Notes: a model not told the origin generated them from the letters alone. A stretch of DNA of 64,000 nt from CAVTWY01 sp963738575 (GCA_963738575.1 CAVTWY010000004.1:992001-1056000), one strand, 5' to 3'; positions 27,308 through 35,477 are shown, counted from the stretch's first letter. A program made the numbers and translations.

Positions 27308-28477
27308 TTAGTCGCCAAACATCTTTTGTTTCAACTCTCGCCTTTGTTGGGCTTCGAGGGAAAGCGTTGCGGTAGGGCGCGCAAGCAGGCGTGCCACACC
27401 GATGGGCTCTCCAGTTTCGTCGCAATAACCATAGTCGCCGGCTTCTATGCGTGCAAGAGATTGTGAAATCTTCTTCAACAACTTGCGTTCGCGGTCGCGT
27501 GTTCGCAACTCCAGGGCGTGCTCTTCTTCGATCGTCGCGCGGTCGGCTGGGTCGGGCACCACCGAGGTGTCCTCGCGCAGGTGCTCGGTGGTTTCACCGG
27601 CGTTGGACAGCAGATCGTCTTTGAGCTGGGTCAGGCGCTTGCGAAACGCATCGAGCTGCTTGTCATTCATGTAGGCGTCGTCGGGCATGGCCAACAGCTC
27701 GGCGTCACTGAGCTCGCGCCCTGTTTTGGTCTTCCAGGCGTTGACCAACTTAGGGTCTTTGCGGGCGGACTTTTGGGGGTCGGGCGCGTCGATCACCACG
27801 CGGCCCACGGGCTTGGGTGGTGCAAATCGGTCGGCAAACCGAATCGCTTGCTCGGCTTGCGTTGGAATGGCGGGCAAGGGCATGTGCACCGGCGTTTTGG
27901 CCGATGCGCGAGCCTGGGGCTTGACGGTTGGGGGCACGGCAGCAGCTGTGGCTGTTGTGGCTTTGGGTGCCGCGACTTTGGCTTCGGCTGCGACAGCGGC
28001 TGGCTTGGCGGCGGGTGCCACTTTGGGTTTGACTGCGCTGGCCTTGGCTGGCGCAGGGGTTGCTACTTTCTCCACGGATTGCTTTGTAACTTTCTTGGTA
28101 ACAGGGGCCTTCACGGAGGCCTTGGCAGGGATCTTTTCTGGCTTGGCGGGCGGTTTGGCTGGTTTGGCCAAAACCTTGGCCTTGGCGGCGGGTGCCTTCA
28201 CGGTTTTAGCGGGTGGCGTTACTTTGCCGGTTGCTGCCTTCTTGGCGGGTGTTGGCTTGGCGGACGCTGTTTTGGCGGCGGGTTTGGCGGGTGCCTTGGG
28301 CGGGGCCTTGGCGACGGCTTTGCCAGCAGGTTTCACCGCTGGTTTAACAGCTGGTTTGGCCACTTTTTTCGCCGCAACCTTGGGCAAAGGCTTTTTGGCG
28401 GGCGCAGACTTAAGCGCAGCCGTCGGCCGAGTTTCGGCTGCGGTTTGCGACGCGGTAGATGCCAAGGACTTGCTCAC
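27308..28477 (-). CDS. dksA: DksA-family RNA polymerase-binding protein with a long Lys/Ala/Pro-rich N-terminal tail
   Basis: DksA binds the RNA polymerase secondary channel and with ppGpp tunes rRNA and amino-acid promoters. The C-terminal 150 residues are a normal DksA: coiled coil (LDAFRKRLTQLKDDLLSNAGETTEHLRED, DPADRATIEEEHALELRTRDRERKLLKKI) and zinc-finger region YGYCDETGEPIGVARLLARPTATLSLEAQQR. Only one of the four zinc cysteines remains. About 230 preceding residues are a low-complexity tail of Lys, Ala and Pro (AKKPLPKVAAKKVAKPAVK), much like histone H1 or AlgP tails. I chose GTG at 28477, with AGGAG eight bases upstream; the frame is open further upstream. Confidence 0.88.
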   Translation of the reverse strand: MSKSLASTASQTAAETRPTAALKSAPAKKPLPKVAAKKVAKPAVKPAVKPAGKAVAKAPPKAPAKPAAKTASAKPTPAKKAATGKVTPPAKTVKAPAAKAKVLAKPAKPPAKPEKIPAKASVKAPVTKKVTKQSVEKVATPAPAKASAVKPKVAPAAKPAAVAAEAKVAAPKATTATAAAVPPTVKPQARASAKTPVHMPLPAIPTQAEQAIRFADRFAPPKPVGRVVIDAPDPQKSARKDPKLVNAWKTKTGRELSDAELLAMPDDAYMNDKQLDAFRKRLTQLKDDLLSNAGETTEHLREDTSVVPDPADRATIEEEHALELRTRDRERKLLKKISQSLARIEAGDYGYCDETGEPIGVARLLARPTATLSLEAQQRRELKQKMFGD

Positions 28478-28592
28478 AGTCAGTCTCCTATGCCTCGCCA
28501 GTTGCTTGTGAAGCACTTTGGAACAACGGTCCGGCAGGGCTTCTAGCTTGAGAGGCGCGCGATTGTAGCCATGCCGAGAGCAAATCAACGGC

Positions 28593-29705
28593 CTAGGCTA
28601 AACATTGCGTCAAACCCTGGTCAAACACGTCACGCGGTAGGCCGATACCGATAAATACCATTTTGCTTTGACGGACCTCGCCAGGCGCCCATTTGGGGCC
28701 CAGGTCGCTGCCCATCAGTTGGTGAACGCCTTGAAAAATCACCTTGCGCTCGCTGCCCTTCATGTTCAAGATGCCCTTGTAGCGCAGCATGTTGGGGCCG
28801 TACACCTGCACGATGGCGCCCAAGAAGTCCTCTAGCTTGGCGGGGTTGAAGGGTTTGTCGGAGCGGAACACAAACGATTTGACGTCGTCATCATGCGCAT
28901 GGTGGTGCGGGTGGTTGCACGCCTCGCCCTCGGCGTGGTCGTGGTGCGCATGGTCATCATTTCCGTGGTCGTGCCCATGATCATGCCCATGGTGAGCATG
29001 CGCGTGGTCGTCGGCTTTTAAAAAGTCGGGGTCGATGTCGAGCTTGGCATTGAGGTTGAAGCCCCGCTGGTCAAACACCTCACTGATGGGCACCTCGCCA
29101 AAATGCACTTTGGTGTGCGGCGCGCGCGGGTTCATGTGCTTGATGCGGTGCGTTAGTGCTTGCAGGCTGGCATCGTCCACCAAGTCAGACTTGCTGACAA
29201 AAATCTGGTCGGCAAAACCAATCTGGCGTCGTGCTTCTTGACGGGTATCGAGTTGCTGGTTGGCGTGCTTGGCATCCACCAGCGTCAAGATCGAATCAAG
29301 CAAGTAGCTTTCGGCAATCTCGTCGTCCATGAAAAAAGTCTGGGCCACGGGGCCAGGGTCGGCAAGGCCAGTGGTTTCGATGACCACACGGTCAAAGGTC
29401 AGCTCGCCTTTGCGGCGTTTTTCAGCCAAATCGGCCAGGGTGGAGCGCAGATCTTCGCGGATGCTGCAGCACACGCAGCCGTTGGACAACTGCACAATTT
29501 GCTCTTTGGTTTCTGACACCAAAATCTCGTTGTCGATGTTTTCTTCACCAAATTCGTTTTCGATGATGGCAATGCGCTGGCCATGGGCTTCGGTCAGCAC
29601 GCGCTTGAGCAGGGTGGTTTTGCCCGAGCCCAAAAAACCCGTCAGGATGGTGGCAGGGATGAGCCCTGGGGACAGGGCGGCGGCGGTGGAAGGGGCAGTG
29701 GCCAT
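28593..29705 (-). CDS. COG0523 (CobW/ZNG-type) metal-chaperone GTPase
   Basis: A 370-residue GTPase that transfers zinc or another metal to client proteins. It has Walker A GFLGSGKTT near residue 22, the metal-binding NGCVCCSIRED (CxCC) near 75, ETTGLADPG and SKSDLVDD. A long His-rich stretch (HAHHGHDHGHDHGND and following) near residues 230-265 should bind metal. The CobW C-terminal domain follows (SFVFRSDKPFNPAKL). It lies upstream of dksA in the same direction with a 115-bp gap. Pairing with a DksA that has lost most zinc ligands fits known links between COG0523 proteins, low zinc and Cys-poor DksA (inference). Confidence 0.88.
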   Translation of the reverse strand: MATAPSTAAALSPGLIPATILTGFLGSGKTTLLKRVLTEAHGQRIAIIENEFGEENIDNEILVSETKEQIVQLSNGCVCCSIREDLRSTLADLAEKRRKGELTFDRVVIETTGLADPGPVAQTFFMDDEIAESYLLDSILTLVDAKHANQQLDTRQEARRQIGFADQIFVSKSDLVDDASLQALTHRIKHMNPRAPHTKVHFGEVPISEVFDQRGFNLNAKLDIDPDFLKADDHAHAHHGHDHGHDHGNDDHAHHDHAEGEACNHPHHHAHDDDVKSFVFRSDKPFNPAKLEDFLGAIVQVYGPNMLRYKGILNMKGSERKVIFQGVHQLMGSDLGPKWAPGEVRQSKMVFIGIGLPRDVFDQGLTQCLA

Positions 29706-29868
29706 GGCGGTTGACTTTCTAATGGTGCGGGGCGGGCTTTTTGGATGCCCCAATGCGCCGCGAACCCATGATTGTCGCGCAGGCGGGCCAGATCATCCCT
29801 GGCAAAGGTTAAATGGGGGCGATGGGTGGCAGCTTCAAGCTGCGATGCCATGCGGCGGGTAACTTTGT

Positions 29869-30228
29869 CTAACCGCCGCCGCGCAACATCACCAAGTCAA
29901 AGCGCTTCATGACGCGCTGGCGTTCGCCTTCGTCCACGCCGGCAAAGTCGAAGCTCACATGCACGCGGGGCAGCGCAATCAGCGCAATCACGCGGGCCTC
30001 CAGCGGGCGCCACTGGATGGTTGCGCTACCGCTGGCCATGGTGATCACGGCGGCCTGCGCCGTGGGCCAGGCGACTGCCAGGGGTTCAAACGCCTCGGGC
30101 AGGCAGCGCACGAACTCAGACGCCGTCAAACCCATTTCACGCGCGAAGGCTACGGGGTAATGAGCTTGCATGAAGCGCTTGGTGGCGACACTGAAGAAAG
30201 GCGTTAGCCACCCGCCACCGGAGGCCAA
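29869..30228 (-). CDS. Small protein of unknown function, overlapping the MoaD-like gene
   Basis: I do not recognise a family. From the first ATG (30228) it has 119 residues and overlaps the end of the MoaD-like gene by 25 bp; from an internal ATG at 30171 it has 100 residues and starts MQAHYPVAFAREMGLTASEF. The protein is compact, with VRCLPEAFEPLAV, a hydrophobic VIALIALPRVHVSFDF, DEGERQRVMKRFDLVM and the ending LRGGG. No signal peptide or membrane segment is seen. Tight coupling as the last gene after aorA-aorB-aorC-moaD suggests a role in assembly or cofactor insertion of the aldehyde oxidoreductase (inference). Confidence 0.6.
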   Translation of the reverse strand: MASGGGWLTPFFSVATKRFMQAHYPVAFAREMGLTASEFVRCLPEAFEPLAVAWPTAQAAVITMASGSATIQWRPLEARVIALIALPRVHVSFDFAGVDEGERQRVMKRFDLVMLRGGG

Positions 30229-30458
30229 ATGGCCAGCACGTCACCCTCCACCAAGACGCGCGACATGCGCTCGTCAGGGGGCACGTACACGCCATTGATC
30301 AGCACCAAGTGCACCAGCTCTTGGGGCATGCCGTAGGGCTCGATCACTTGTTGAATGGTGGCGCCTTCGGGCAGCGTCAGCGGAACCCGATTTTCATAAC
30401 GCGCCTCGTGGGGCAAGTATTTGGTGAGGCTGGCGTAAAGCTTGAACGTGATGTGCAT
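30204..30458 (-). CDS. MoaD/ThiS-like sulfur-carrier protein
   Basis: An 84-residue beta-grasp protein. It starts MHITFKLYASLTKYLP, has VLINGVYVPPDERM and EGDVLAIWPPVAGG, and ends exactly in Gly-Gly, the C-terminus that is thiocarboxylated in MoaD. Its job is probably sulfur delivery to the tungsten pterin. Genes of this type commonly accompany bacterial aldehyde:ferredoxin oxidoreductases. The ATG at 30458 lies 10 bp after the aorC stop; an ATG eight codons upstream would overlap aorC. The following small gene overlaps its end. Confidence 0.85.
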   Translation of the reverse strand: MHITFKLYASLTKYLPHEARYENRVPLTLPEGATIQQVIEPYGMPQELVHLVLINGVYVPPDERMSRVLVEGDVLAIWPPVAGG

Positions 30459-30468
30459 GGGCTGTGCA

Positions 30469-31734
30469 TCATGCCTTGACAAGGGCGCGCTCGGACTGAC
30501 CTTGCGCCCGTGCCAGGTAAGCCTCCATCAAACGCGTGGGGTCGGCCATCAAACGTTCTTGCCAATCACCCAATGGCACCTGACCCTCGACCAAGCCGCG
30601 CATGGCGCCCACATGTTCGGTCCAGCCCACGCTATTGCAGCCCACCAGACGGCCTTTGTCAAACTGCAAACTGATGTGACGACTTGCCTTGGTGTCGGTG
30701 AGCTCGGCGTGGGTGCCCCCTGGCACGCCCTCCCAAACGCCGAAGCTTGTGGACACCAAACCGAGGGTGTCGAGCACGTTGATTTGAGTTACGCCGCGCA
30801 GCGACGTGTTTTGCCCCACCATGTTGAGTGCGGCCACGCGCGCTTGCTCGGCAGCGTTGGGTTGAATGGCGCTGACCACTGTTTTGCCCGTGAACTTGTC
30901 AAACGCTTCGGCGCAATCGCCCGCAGCGTACACCCCGTCCACATTCGACTGCATGCGCGCGTCGGTGAGCACGCCCAGGGCGCAGCGAACGCCCGAACCC
31001 TCCAAAAAACCAACGTTGGGTTTGACGCCCGTGGCGTTGATCACCAGGTCCGCCTCAAGGGTTTGACCCGTGGACAACTTGACGCGCATCGGTGTGCCCG
31101 GTTCGATGGCTTCGACACGCGCGCCGGTGTGTACCGCCACACCTTTGGCCTCGCACCACTGCTTGATCATGGTGCCTGCGGCAGGGCCCATCATGCGCGG
31201 CACCATGCGGTCACCCATCTCGACCACGGTGAGTTTGACACCGCGTGCAGCCAGGGCTTCCATGATGATGCAGCCGATGAAGCCAGCGCCCATTTGCAGC
31301 ACGCGGGCGCCGGGTTTGGCGCGCTCGGCAATGGCGCGGGCGTCTTTGAGCGTCCAGCAGGTGTGCACCCCAGCACTTTGAATACCAGCGATGGGGGGCG
31401 TGGACGGCTTGGAGCCTGTGGCGATCAACAGACGGTCGTACGGCAACGCGCTGCCATCACTGAGCGTCACTGTCTTGGCTTTGGTGTCGACGGCTTTGAC
31501 CATCACACCACGCTTGAGCTGGATGTTGAGCTTGCCAAAGTGGTCGGCACCGTGTCGCAGGTGCGTGCCTTCTTCACCCACGTTGCCAATGAGCATGTAG
31601 GGGATGGCCATGCGCGAGTAAGGGGCCTCGGGCTCGTCGCCCACCAGCGTGATGGAGTCTTTAGGGTGTTGGCGGCGAATGGTTTCGGCGGCAATCACAC
31701 CGGCGGGGCCGGCACCAAGGATGATGTGGTTCAT
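30469..31734 (-). CDS. aorC: FAD-dependent NAD(P) oxidoreductase, AorC-like subunit
   Basis: A 421-residue flavoprotein with two Rossmann motifs: IILGAGPAGVIAAE at the N-terminus for FAD and VLQMGAGFIGCIIMEAL near residue 150 for NAD(P). It also has LLIATGSKP, ATGVKPN and VYAAGDCAEA, as in the NADH oxidase/nitrite-reductase-like family. Beside AorB and the ferredoxin it should link the tungsten site to NAD+, or let the complex use hydrogen as reductant, as known for the Aromatoleum AorABC enzyme. The ATG at 31734 gives the family start. An intrinsic terminator lies 21 bp upstream, separating it from aorB. Confidence 0.85.
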   Translation of the reverse strand: MNHIILGAGPAGVIAAETIRRQHPKDSITLVGDEPEAPYSRMAIPYMLIGNVGEEGTHLRHGADHFGKLNIQLKRGVMVKAVDTKAKTVTLSDGSALPYDRLLIATGSKPSTPPIAGIQSAGVHTCWTLKDARAIAERAKPGARVLQMGAGFIGCIIMEALAARGVKLTVVEMGDRMVPRMMGPAAGTMIKQWCEAKGVAVHTGARVEAIEPGTPMRVKLSTGQTLEADLVINATGVKPNVGFLEGSGVRCALGVLTDARMQSNVDGVYAAGDCAEAFDKFTGKTVVSAIQPNAAEQARVAALNMVGQNTSLRGVTQINVLDTLGLVSTSFGVWEGVPGGTHAELTDTKASRHISLQFDKGRLVGCNSVGWTEHVGAMRGLVEGQVPLGDWQERLMADPTRLMEAYLARAQGQSERALVKA

Positions 31735-31755
31735 CGCGAGCTTCTTTGCAAAAGT

Positions 31756-31786
31756 AAAAACGGCGCTTCGGGGTGTTGAAGCGCCG
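31756..31786 (-). terminator. Intrinsic terminator between aorB and aorC
   Basis: Read on the minus strand, a perfect 9-bp stem CGGCGCTTC / GAAGCGCCG (31786-31778 and 31769-31761) with an 8-base loop is followed at once by TTTTT and, after two bases, more T. This is a textbook Rho-independent terminator. It sits inside what looks like a single operon, 21 bp before the aorC start codon, so it probably lowers expression of aorC, the MoaD-like gene and the last gene relative to aorAB. Confidence 0.75.
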
Positions 31787-31834
31787 TGGGCATCTGGCTT
31801 GGGGCCAAACGTTCGACTTGGGGCCAAGTGATTG

Positions 31835-31859
31835 GGGCGGCTGAGTGGCTCAGCCGCCC
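31835..31859 (-). other. 11-bp perfect hairpin just after aorB
   Basis: GGGCGGCTGAG (31835-31845) pairs perfectly with CTCAGCCGCCC (31849-31859) across a 3-base loop, eight bases past the aorB stop. There is no T-run, so it is unlikely to terminate by itself. An mRNA 3'-end stabiliser protecting the aorAB message is a plausible role. Confidence 0.55.
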
Positions 31860-31867
31860 GCGTGCGC

Positions 31868-33715
31868 TTACAACCCCAACTGTTGGCGTTTGCTGTCCGT
31901 CAAGGTGCCATCGGCGTTCCAGCCGCGAGCGGCGTAGTACTTTGGCAGCATGGCGGGCACTTGGCTGACCAAGCCCTTGGCAGGGCCTGTTTTGGCAGGC
32001 TCTGTCGTCAGGCGTGCAGGAAGCGCGTCGTCTTTGGCGGTGAAGCCAGCGCGGTTGTTGAAGTCGCGCTCCATGTTCCAGATGCGTTCACCAATTTTGG
32101 ACAGGTTCTCGAGTGTGAACTCGGGGCCGCAGGCGGCGGCCACTTGCGGTGCCACGTCGGCCAGGCCCCAGGCAAAGCTGGTGAAGATGCAAATGCCGGC
32201 GGAGTCAAAGGCAGCCGTGGCGTCTTGGAAGGCGATGACAAGCTCGGGCTTGCCTTCGGCCACCAGCGGGTCGGTCTTGACGGGGATGCCGAGGATTTCG
32301 GACGCGACGGTGTAGCTGCGTAGATGGCAGGCACCCCGGTTGCTGGTGGCGTAGGTAAGACCCATGCCTTGAATGCCGCGAGCGTCATACGCCGGGAACT
32401 CTTGGCCTTTGACGCTCATGGACAGCTCAGGGTGGCCGTACTTTTTGCACAGGCGTGCAGAGCCCTGGCCGATTTCTTTGCCGAAGCCCACGCCCATGGC
32501 CGTCATCTCAACCAGTTCGCACAACGCCTTGGCAGAGCCAAAGGGCGCTTCGAGGCCCAACTGCTCTTTCTTGATGACGCCCATCTCGTACAGTTCCATC
32601 ACAGCGCCGATGGTGGCCCCGAAGGAGATCGGGTCCATGCCGTGCTCGTTGCAGATGGTGTTGGCGTATTGCAGCGCTTCGAGGTCGTTGACGCCGTTGG
32701 CTGCGCCCAGTGCCCACGCAGCTTCGTACTCGAGGCCGCCGGTGGCGCCCCAGTACTGCGGCTTGTTTTCGACCGAGAAGTGTTTTTGGTCGATCTTGCT
32801 GATGCGGCCGCAGGCGATGGTGCAGCCAAAGCAAGCTTGGTTGGTGACCAGTTGTGGCTTGCCGTCGCTCTTGCGCGGCGTGGCCATGGCTTCGGCCGAG
32901 ATGTCTTTGGCGCCTTCAAACTGGTTGTCGCGGTGGTTGCGGGTGGGCAGGGCGCCCACCTCGTTGATGACGTTCATCAGCACCTGCGTGCCGTAGGTGG
33001 GCAGGCCCTGGCCGGTGACGGCATGGTCGGCGAGGATCTTCTTTTTCTCGAAGGTGGTCTTCATGAAGGCTTTGGGGTCGTGGATGTTGCCCACGCCTTT
33101 GGTGCCACGCACTGCAATCGCCTTGAGGTTTTTGCTGCCCATCACCGCGCCCACGCCCGAGCGGCCGGCGGCGCGGTGCAGGTCGTTCACGACGGCTGCA
33201 AACAGCACGAGGTTTTCGCCAGCACCACCGATGGAGGCGACGCGGGTTTGCGGATCTTGATGCGCCTTTTTGAGCATCTCTTCGGTTTCCCAAACCGTTT
33301 TGCCCCAAATGTGCGCAGCGTCGCGAAGTTCAACTTTGTCGTCTTCGATGGCCAGGTAAACCGGCTTGGCCGACTTGCCCTCAAAGATGACCATGTCCCA
33401 GCCGGCCATTTTGAGCTCGGCGCCAAAGTAGCCACCCGAGTTGGAGCAGGCAATGGCGCCGGTGAGGGGGCCCTTGGTGACGACCGTGTAGCGCCCGCCC
33501 GTGGAGGCCATGGTGCCGGTGAGGGGGCCGGTGGCCCAGATGATCTTGTTGTCGGCAGAGAGAGGGTCGACTTTGGGGTTGACTTCTTCAACGATGTACT
33601 TGGTGGCCAAGCCGCGTGAGCCCAAGTACTGCTTGGCCCACGTCATGTTGAGGGGCTCTGACTTGACGGTGCCATTGGTGAGGTTGATGCGAAGAATTTT
33701 TCCAGCCCAGGACAT
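31868..33715 (-). CDS. aorB: Tungsten-containing aldehyde:ferredoxin oxidoreductase catalytic subunit
   Basis: It oxidises aldehydes to acids (or reduces acids) at a tungsten bis-pterin site in the cytoplasm. The 615-residue protein begins MSWAGKILRINLTNGTVK and GSRGLATKY, the standard AOR opening. The [4Fe-4S] ligands are CFGCTIAC (C295, C298, C302) and the distal C509 in DSAGIC, matching the spacing of the Pyrococcus enzyme as I remember it. Other pterin-contact regions include RAAGRSGVGAVMGSKNLKAIAV and GLTYATSNRGACHL. It lies between the ferredoxin gene (64 bp upstream) and aorC. AOR is uncommon in Comamonadaceae-like genomes, so acquisition by transfer is possible (inference). Confidence 0.92.
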   Translation of the reverse strand: MSWAGKILRINLTNGTVKSEPLNMTWAKQYLGSRGLATKYIVEEVNPKVDPLSADNKIIWATGPLTGTMASTGGRYTVVTKGPLTGAIACSNSGGYFGAELKMAGWDMVIFEGKSAKPVYLAIEDDKVELRDAAHIWGKTVWETEEMLKKAHQDPQTRVASIGGAGENLVLFAAVVNDLHRAAGRSGVGAVMGSKNLKAIAVRGTKGVGNIHDPKAFMKTTFEKKKILADHAVTGQGLPTYGTQVLMNVINEVGALPTRNHRDNQFEGAKDISAEAMATPRKSDGKPQLVTNQACFGCTIACGRISKIDQKHFSVENKPQYWGATGGLEYEAAWALGAANGVNDLEALQYANTICNEHGMDPISFGATIGAVMELYEMGVIKKEQLGLEAPFGSAKALCELVEMTAMGVGFGKEIGQGSARLCKKYGHPELSMSVKGQEFPAYDARGIQGMGLTYATSNRGACHLRSYTVASEILGIPVKTDPLVAEGKPELVIAFQDATAAFDSAGICIFTSFAWGLADVAPQVAAACGPEFTLENLSKIGERIWNMERDFNNRAGFTAKDDALPARLTTEPAKTGPAKGLVSQVPAMLPKYYAARGWNADGTLTDSKRQQLGL

Positions 33716-33779
33716 GGTGTGTCTCCTGTGGTTTAACGGTGCGGGATAGCGGTAGCGGAATTGGGGATGCAGGAGTCGA

Positions 33780-34253
33780 TCAAGGCGCAGGCTGGTTGCC
33801 GAGCTTGTCAGCCCAGGCTTGCATCTTGCCCATGCCCGTCCAGTTGGCGTCTACATAAGTGATTGCGCCGGTGGGGCAGGCGGTGGCGCAAGCTGGGTCG
33901 CCGCCGCACAAGTCGCATTTTTGAACCTTGCCGGTTTCTTGCACGTAGTTGATGGTGCCGAAGGGGCAGCTGATGGTGCAAACCTTGCATCCGACGCACG
34001 TGGATTCGTTGACGACTTTGGCGCCCGTCAGGGTATCGATCGTGATGGCCTCGACCGGGCAGGCGTGCAAACACCAGGCTTCGTCGCACTGCGTGCAGGT
34101 GTAGGGCACCTTGCGGCCCGTGTGGTGAAAGTCAAAAACCTTGATGCGTGACTTGGCGGGGGCGTAGGTGGCGTAGTTCTCGTACGAGCAAGCCATCTCG
34201 CATTGAAGGCACCCGGTGCACTTTTCGGGATTGATGTGCAGGCTTTTTTGCAT
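33780..34253 (-). CDS. aorA: Four-cluster ferredoxin subunit, AorA-like
   Basis: A 157-residue iron-sulfur protein of the DMSO-reductase B/HybA type. Four cysteine sets are visible: KCTGCLQCEMAC, YTCTQCDEAWCLHACP, STCVGCKVCTISCP and QKCDLCGGDPACATACP, enough for four [4Fe-4S] clusters. It would carry electrons between AorB and AorC; in characterised AorABC complexes the equivalent subunit can polymerise as a filament. The ATG at 34253 gives the short N-terminus MQKSLHINPEKC. It is the first gene of the aor cluster, and its promoter should lie in 34254-34486, where I found no clear regulator site. Confidence 0.88.
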   Translation of the reverse strand: MQKSLHINPEKCTGCLQCEMACSYENYATYAPAKSRIKVFDFHHTGRKVPYTCTQCDEAWCLHACPVEAITIDTLTGAKVVNESTCVGCKVCTISCPFGTINYVQETGKVQKCDLCGGDPACATACPTGAITYVDANWTGMGKMQAWADKLGNQPAP

Positions 34254-34486
34254 TGACTTGACCTCGGTTGGGGATGACAGCGTGGCTCGTACGAACGGAT
34301 GTTGACGCACCCAGAAATCTGAGCTTGAAGCATCGGATGATCGCAACCATGTCGGGGCATGCATATCTAGGGGTAACCCTGACGATGTGGGTTCCAAGTC
34401 GGAACTGGCAATTCGTCAGCTCTGCAATGGCTTGGTTTGCAGCATGGTGCGCGTGTGATGCGTGGCGCGGCAACCCGCGGGCAGGG

Positions 34487-35477
34487 TTAAAGCGCCGACG
34501 ACGTTGGGAGCATTGACCCCACCTTCTTCTGACGCAAGGCCACGCCACTGCGCACGCTGATGATTTCGGCTAAGACGGACACCGCAATCTCGGCGGGCGT
34601 GCGGGCGCCGAGGTGCAGGCCGATTGGGCCATGCAGACGGTCGATTTCGGGGGTGGACAAATCAAACAGGGCCAAGCGACGTTTTGCGCGCAGCGGTGTT
34701 GCTGCGCGAGCCCAAGGCGCCGACATAAAAGGCGGGTGACTTGAGGGCCTCCAAAAGCACCATGTCGTCGAGCTTGGGGTCGTGCGTCAAGGCGACCACG
34801 GCGCTGTGGGGATCTAGCTGAAGTTCCATCACCAAATCGTCGGGCATGGCCTTGCTGAACGTGGTGTTGGCGACGTCCCACGTGAGGTGGTATTCGTCGC
34901 GGGGGTCGCAGCAAATCACCTCAAAATCGAGCGCCACGGCCATGCAAGCCAGCACGCGTGAGAGTTGGCCAGCCCCAACGATCAACAGCCGCCAGCGTGG
35001 GCCGAACAGGACACGCATGGTCCGGCCGTCAAAAGTGAACGGCTCGCCGCGCGTGGCCGCCAAAATGGTTGCTTGCCCACTGGCGATGTCGAGCTGCCGC
35101 GCCACCAACTCGTGTCGCGCGGTGCGGGCCAGCACGTCATCGATCCAGTGTGTGTTTTGCAGCGGCTCTTGCACCAGTCGCAAATTGCCACCGCAGGGCA
35201 AGCCAAAGCGGGCTGCTTCTTCTTTGCCGACACCGTAGTTGACCAAGGTGCACTGCTTAACGCGCTGGCCGTGGCGAACGCGCTCGATAAGGTCATCCTC
35301 CACGCAGCCGCCTGATACCGAACCGACGACCAAACCGTCTTGGCGCAGCGCCAGCAGGGCCCCCGGCGGCCGTGGTGCCGAGCCCCAGGTTTCAAGCACG
35401 GTCACCAGCCAAACGCCGTGGCCCTCCTGGTGCCACTCGCGCGCTTGGCGCAGCACTTGCAAGTCCAGGCTATCCAC
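34487..35477 (-). pseudogene. xdhC: XdhC/CoxI-family Mo/W-cofactor insertion protein, frameshifted
   Basis: XdhC proteins bind the pyranopterin cofactor, help its sulfuration and insert it into enzymes of the xanthine dehydrogenase type. From GTG 35477 the frame shows GSAPRPPGALLAL, GSVSGGCVEDDLIE and a Rossmann part (LLIVGAGQLSRVLACMA). It breaks after GALGSRSNTAARK. The family sequence resumes in another frame as RRLALFDLSTPEIDRLHGPIGL...EIAVSVLAEII to 34487. Removing one base from the AAAA run (TTTT at 34682-34685 on the + strand) restores a full protein. Either the gene is disrupted or the assembly has a homopolymer error. It lies directly upstream of aorA in the same direction. Confidence 0.85.

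Noticed and set aside
27518..28546. Gly/Phe-rich open frames on the + strand opposite the dksA tail
   Set aside because: Low-complexity complement of Lys/Ala/Pro codons, not an independent gene.
28900..29000. CAT/GTG-rich repeated DNA inside the COG0523 gene, considered as a tandem repeat locus
   Set aside because: It encodes the functional His-rich metal-binding loop, and the repeat is a consequence of His codons.
30442..31779. 445-codon open frame on the + strand opposite aorC
   Set aside because: Mirror of the FAD-enzyme gene; codon pattern follows the minus-strand gene and the translation is low-complexity.
32324..33619. 431-codon open frame on the + strand opposite aorB
   Set aside because: Antisense to the AOR subunit, whose motifs and Fe-S cysteines are complete.
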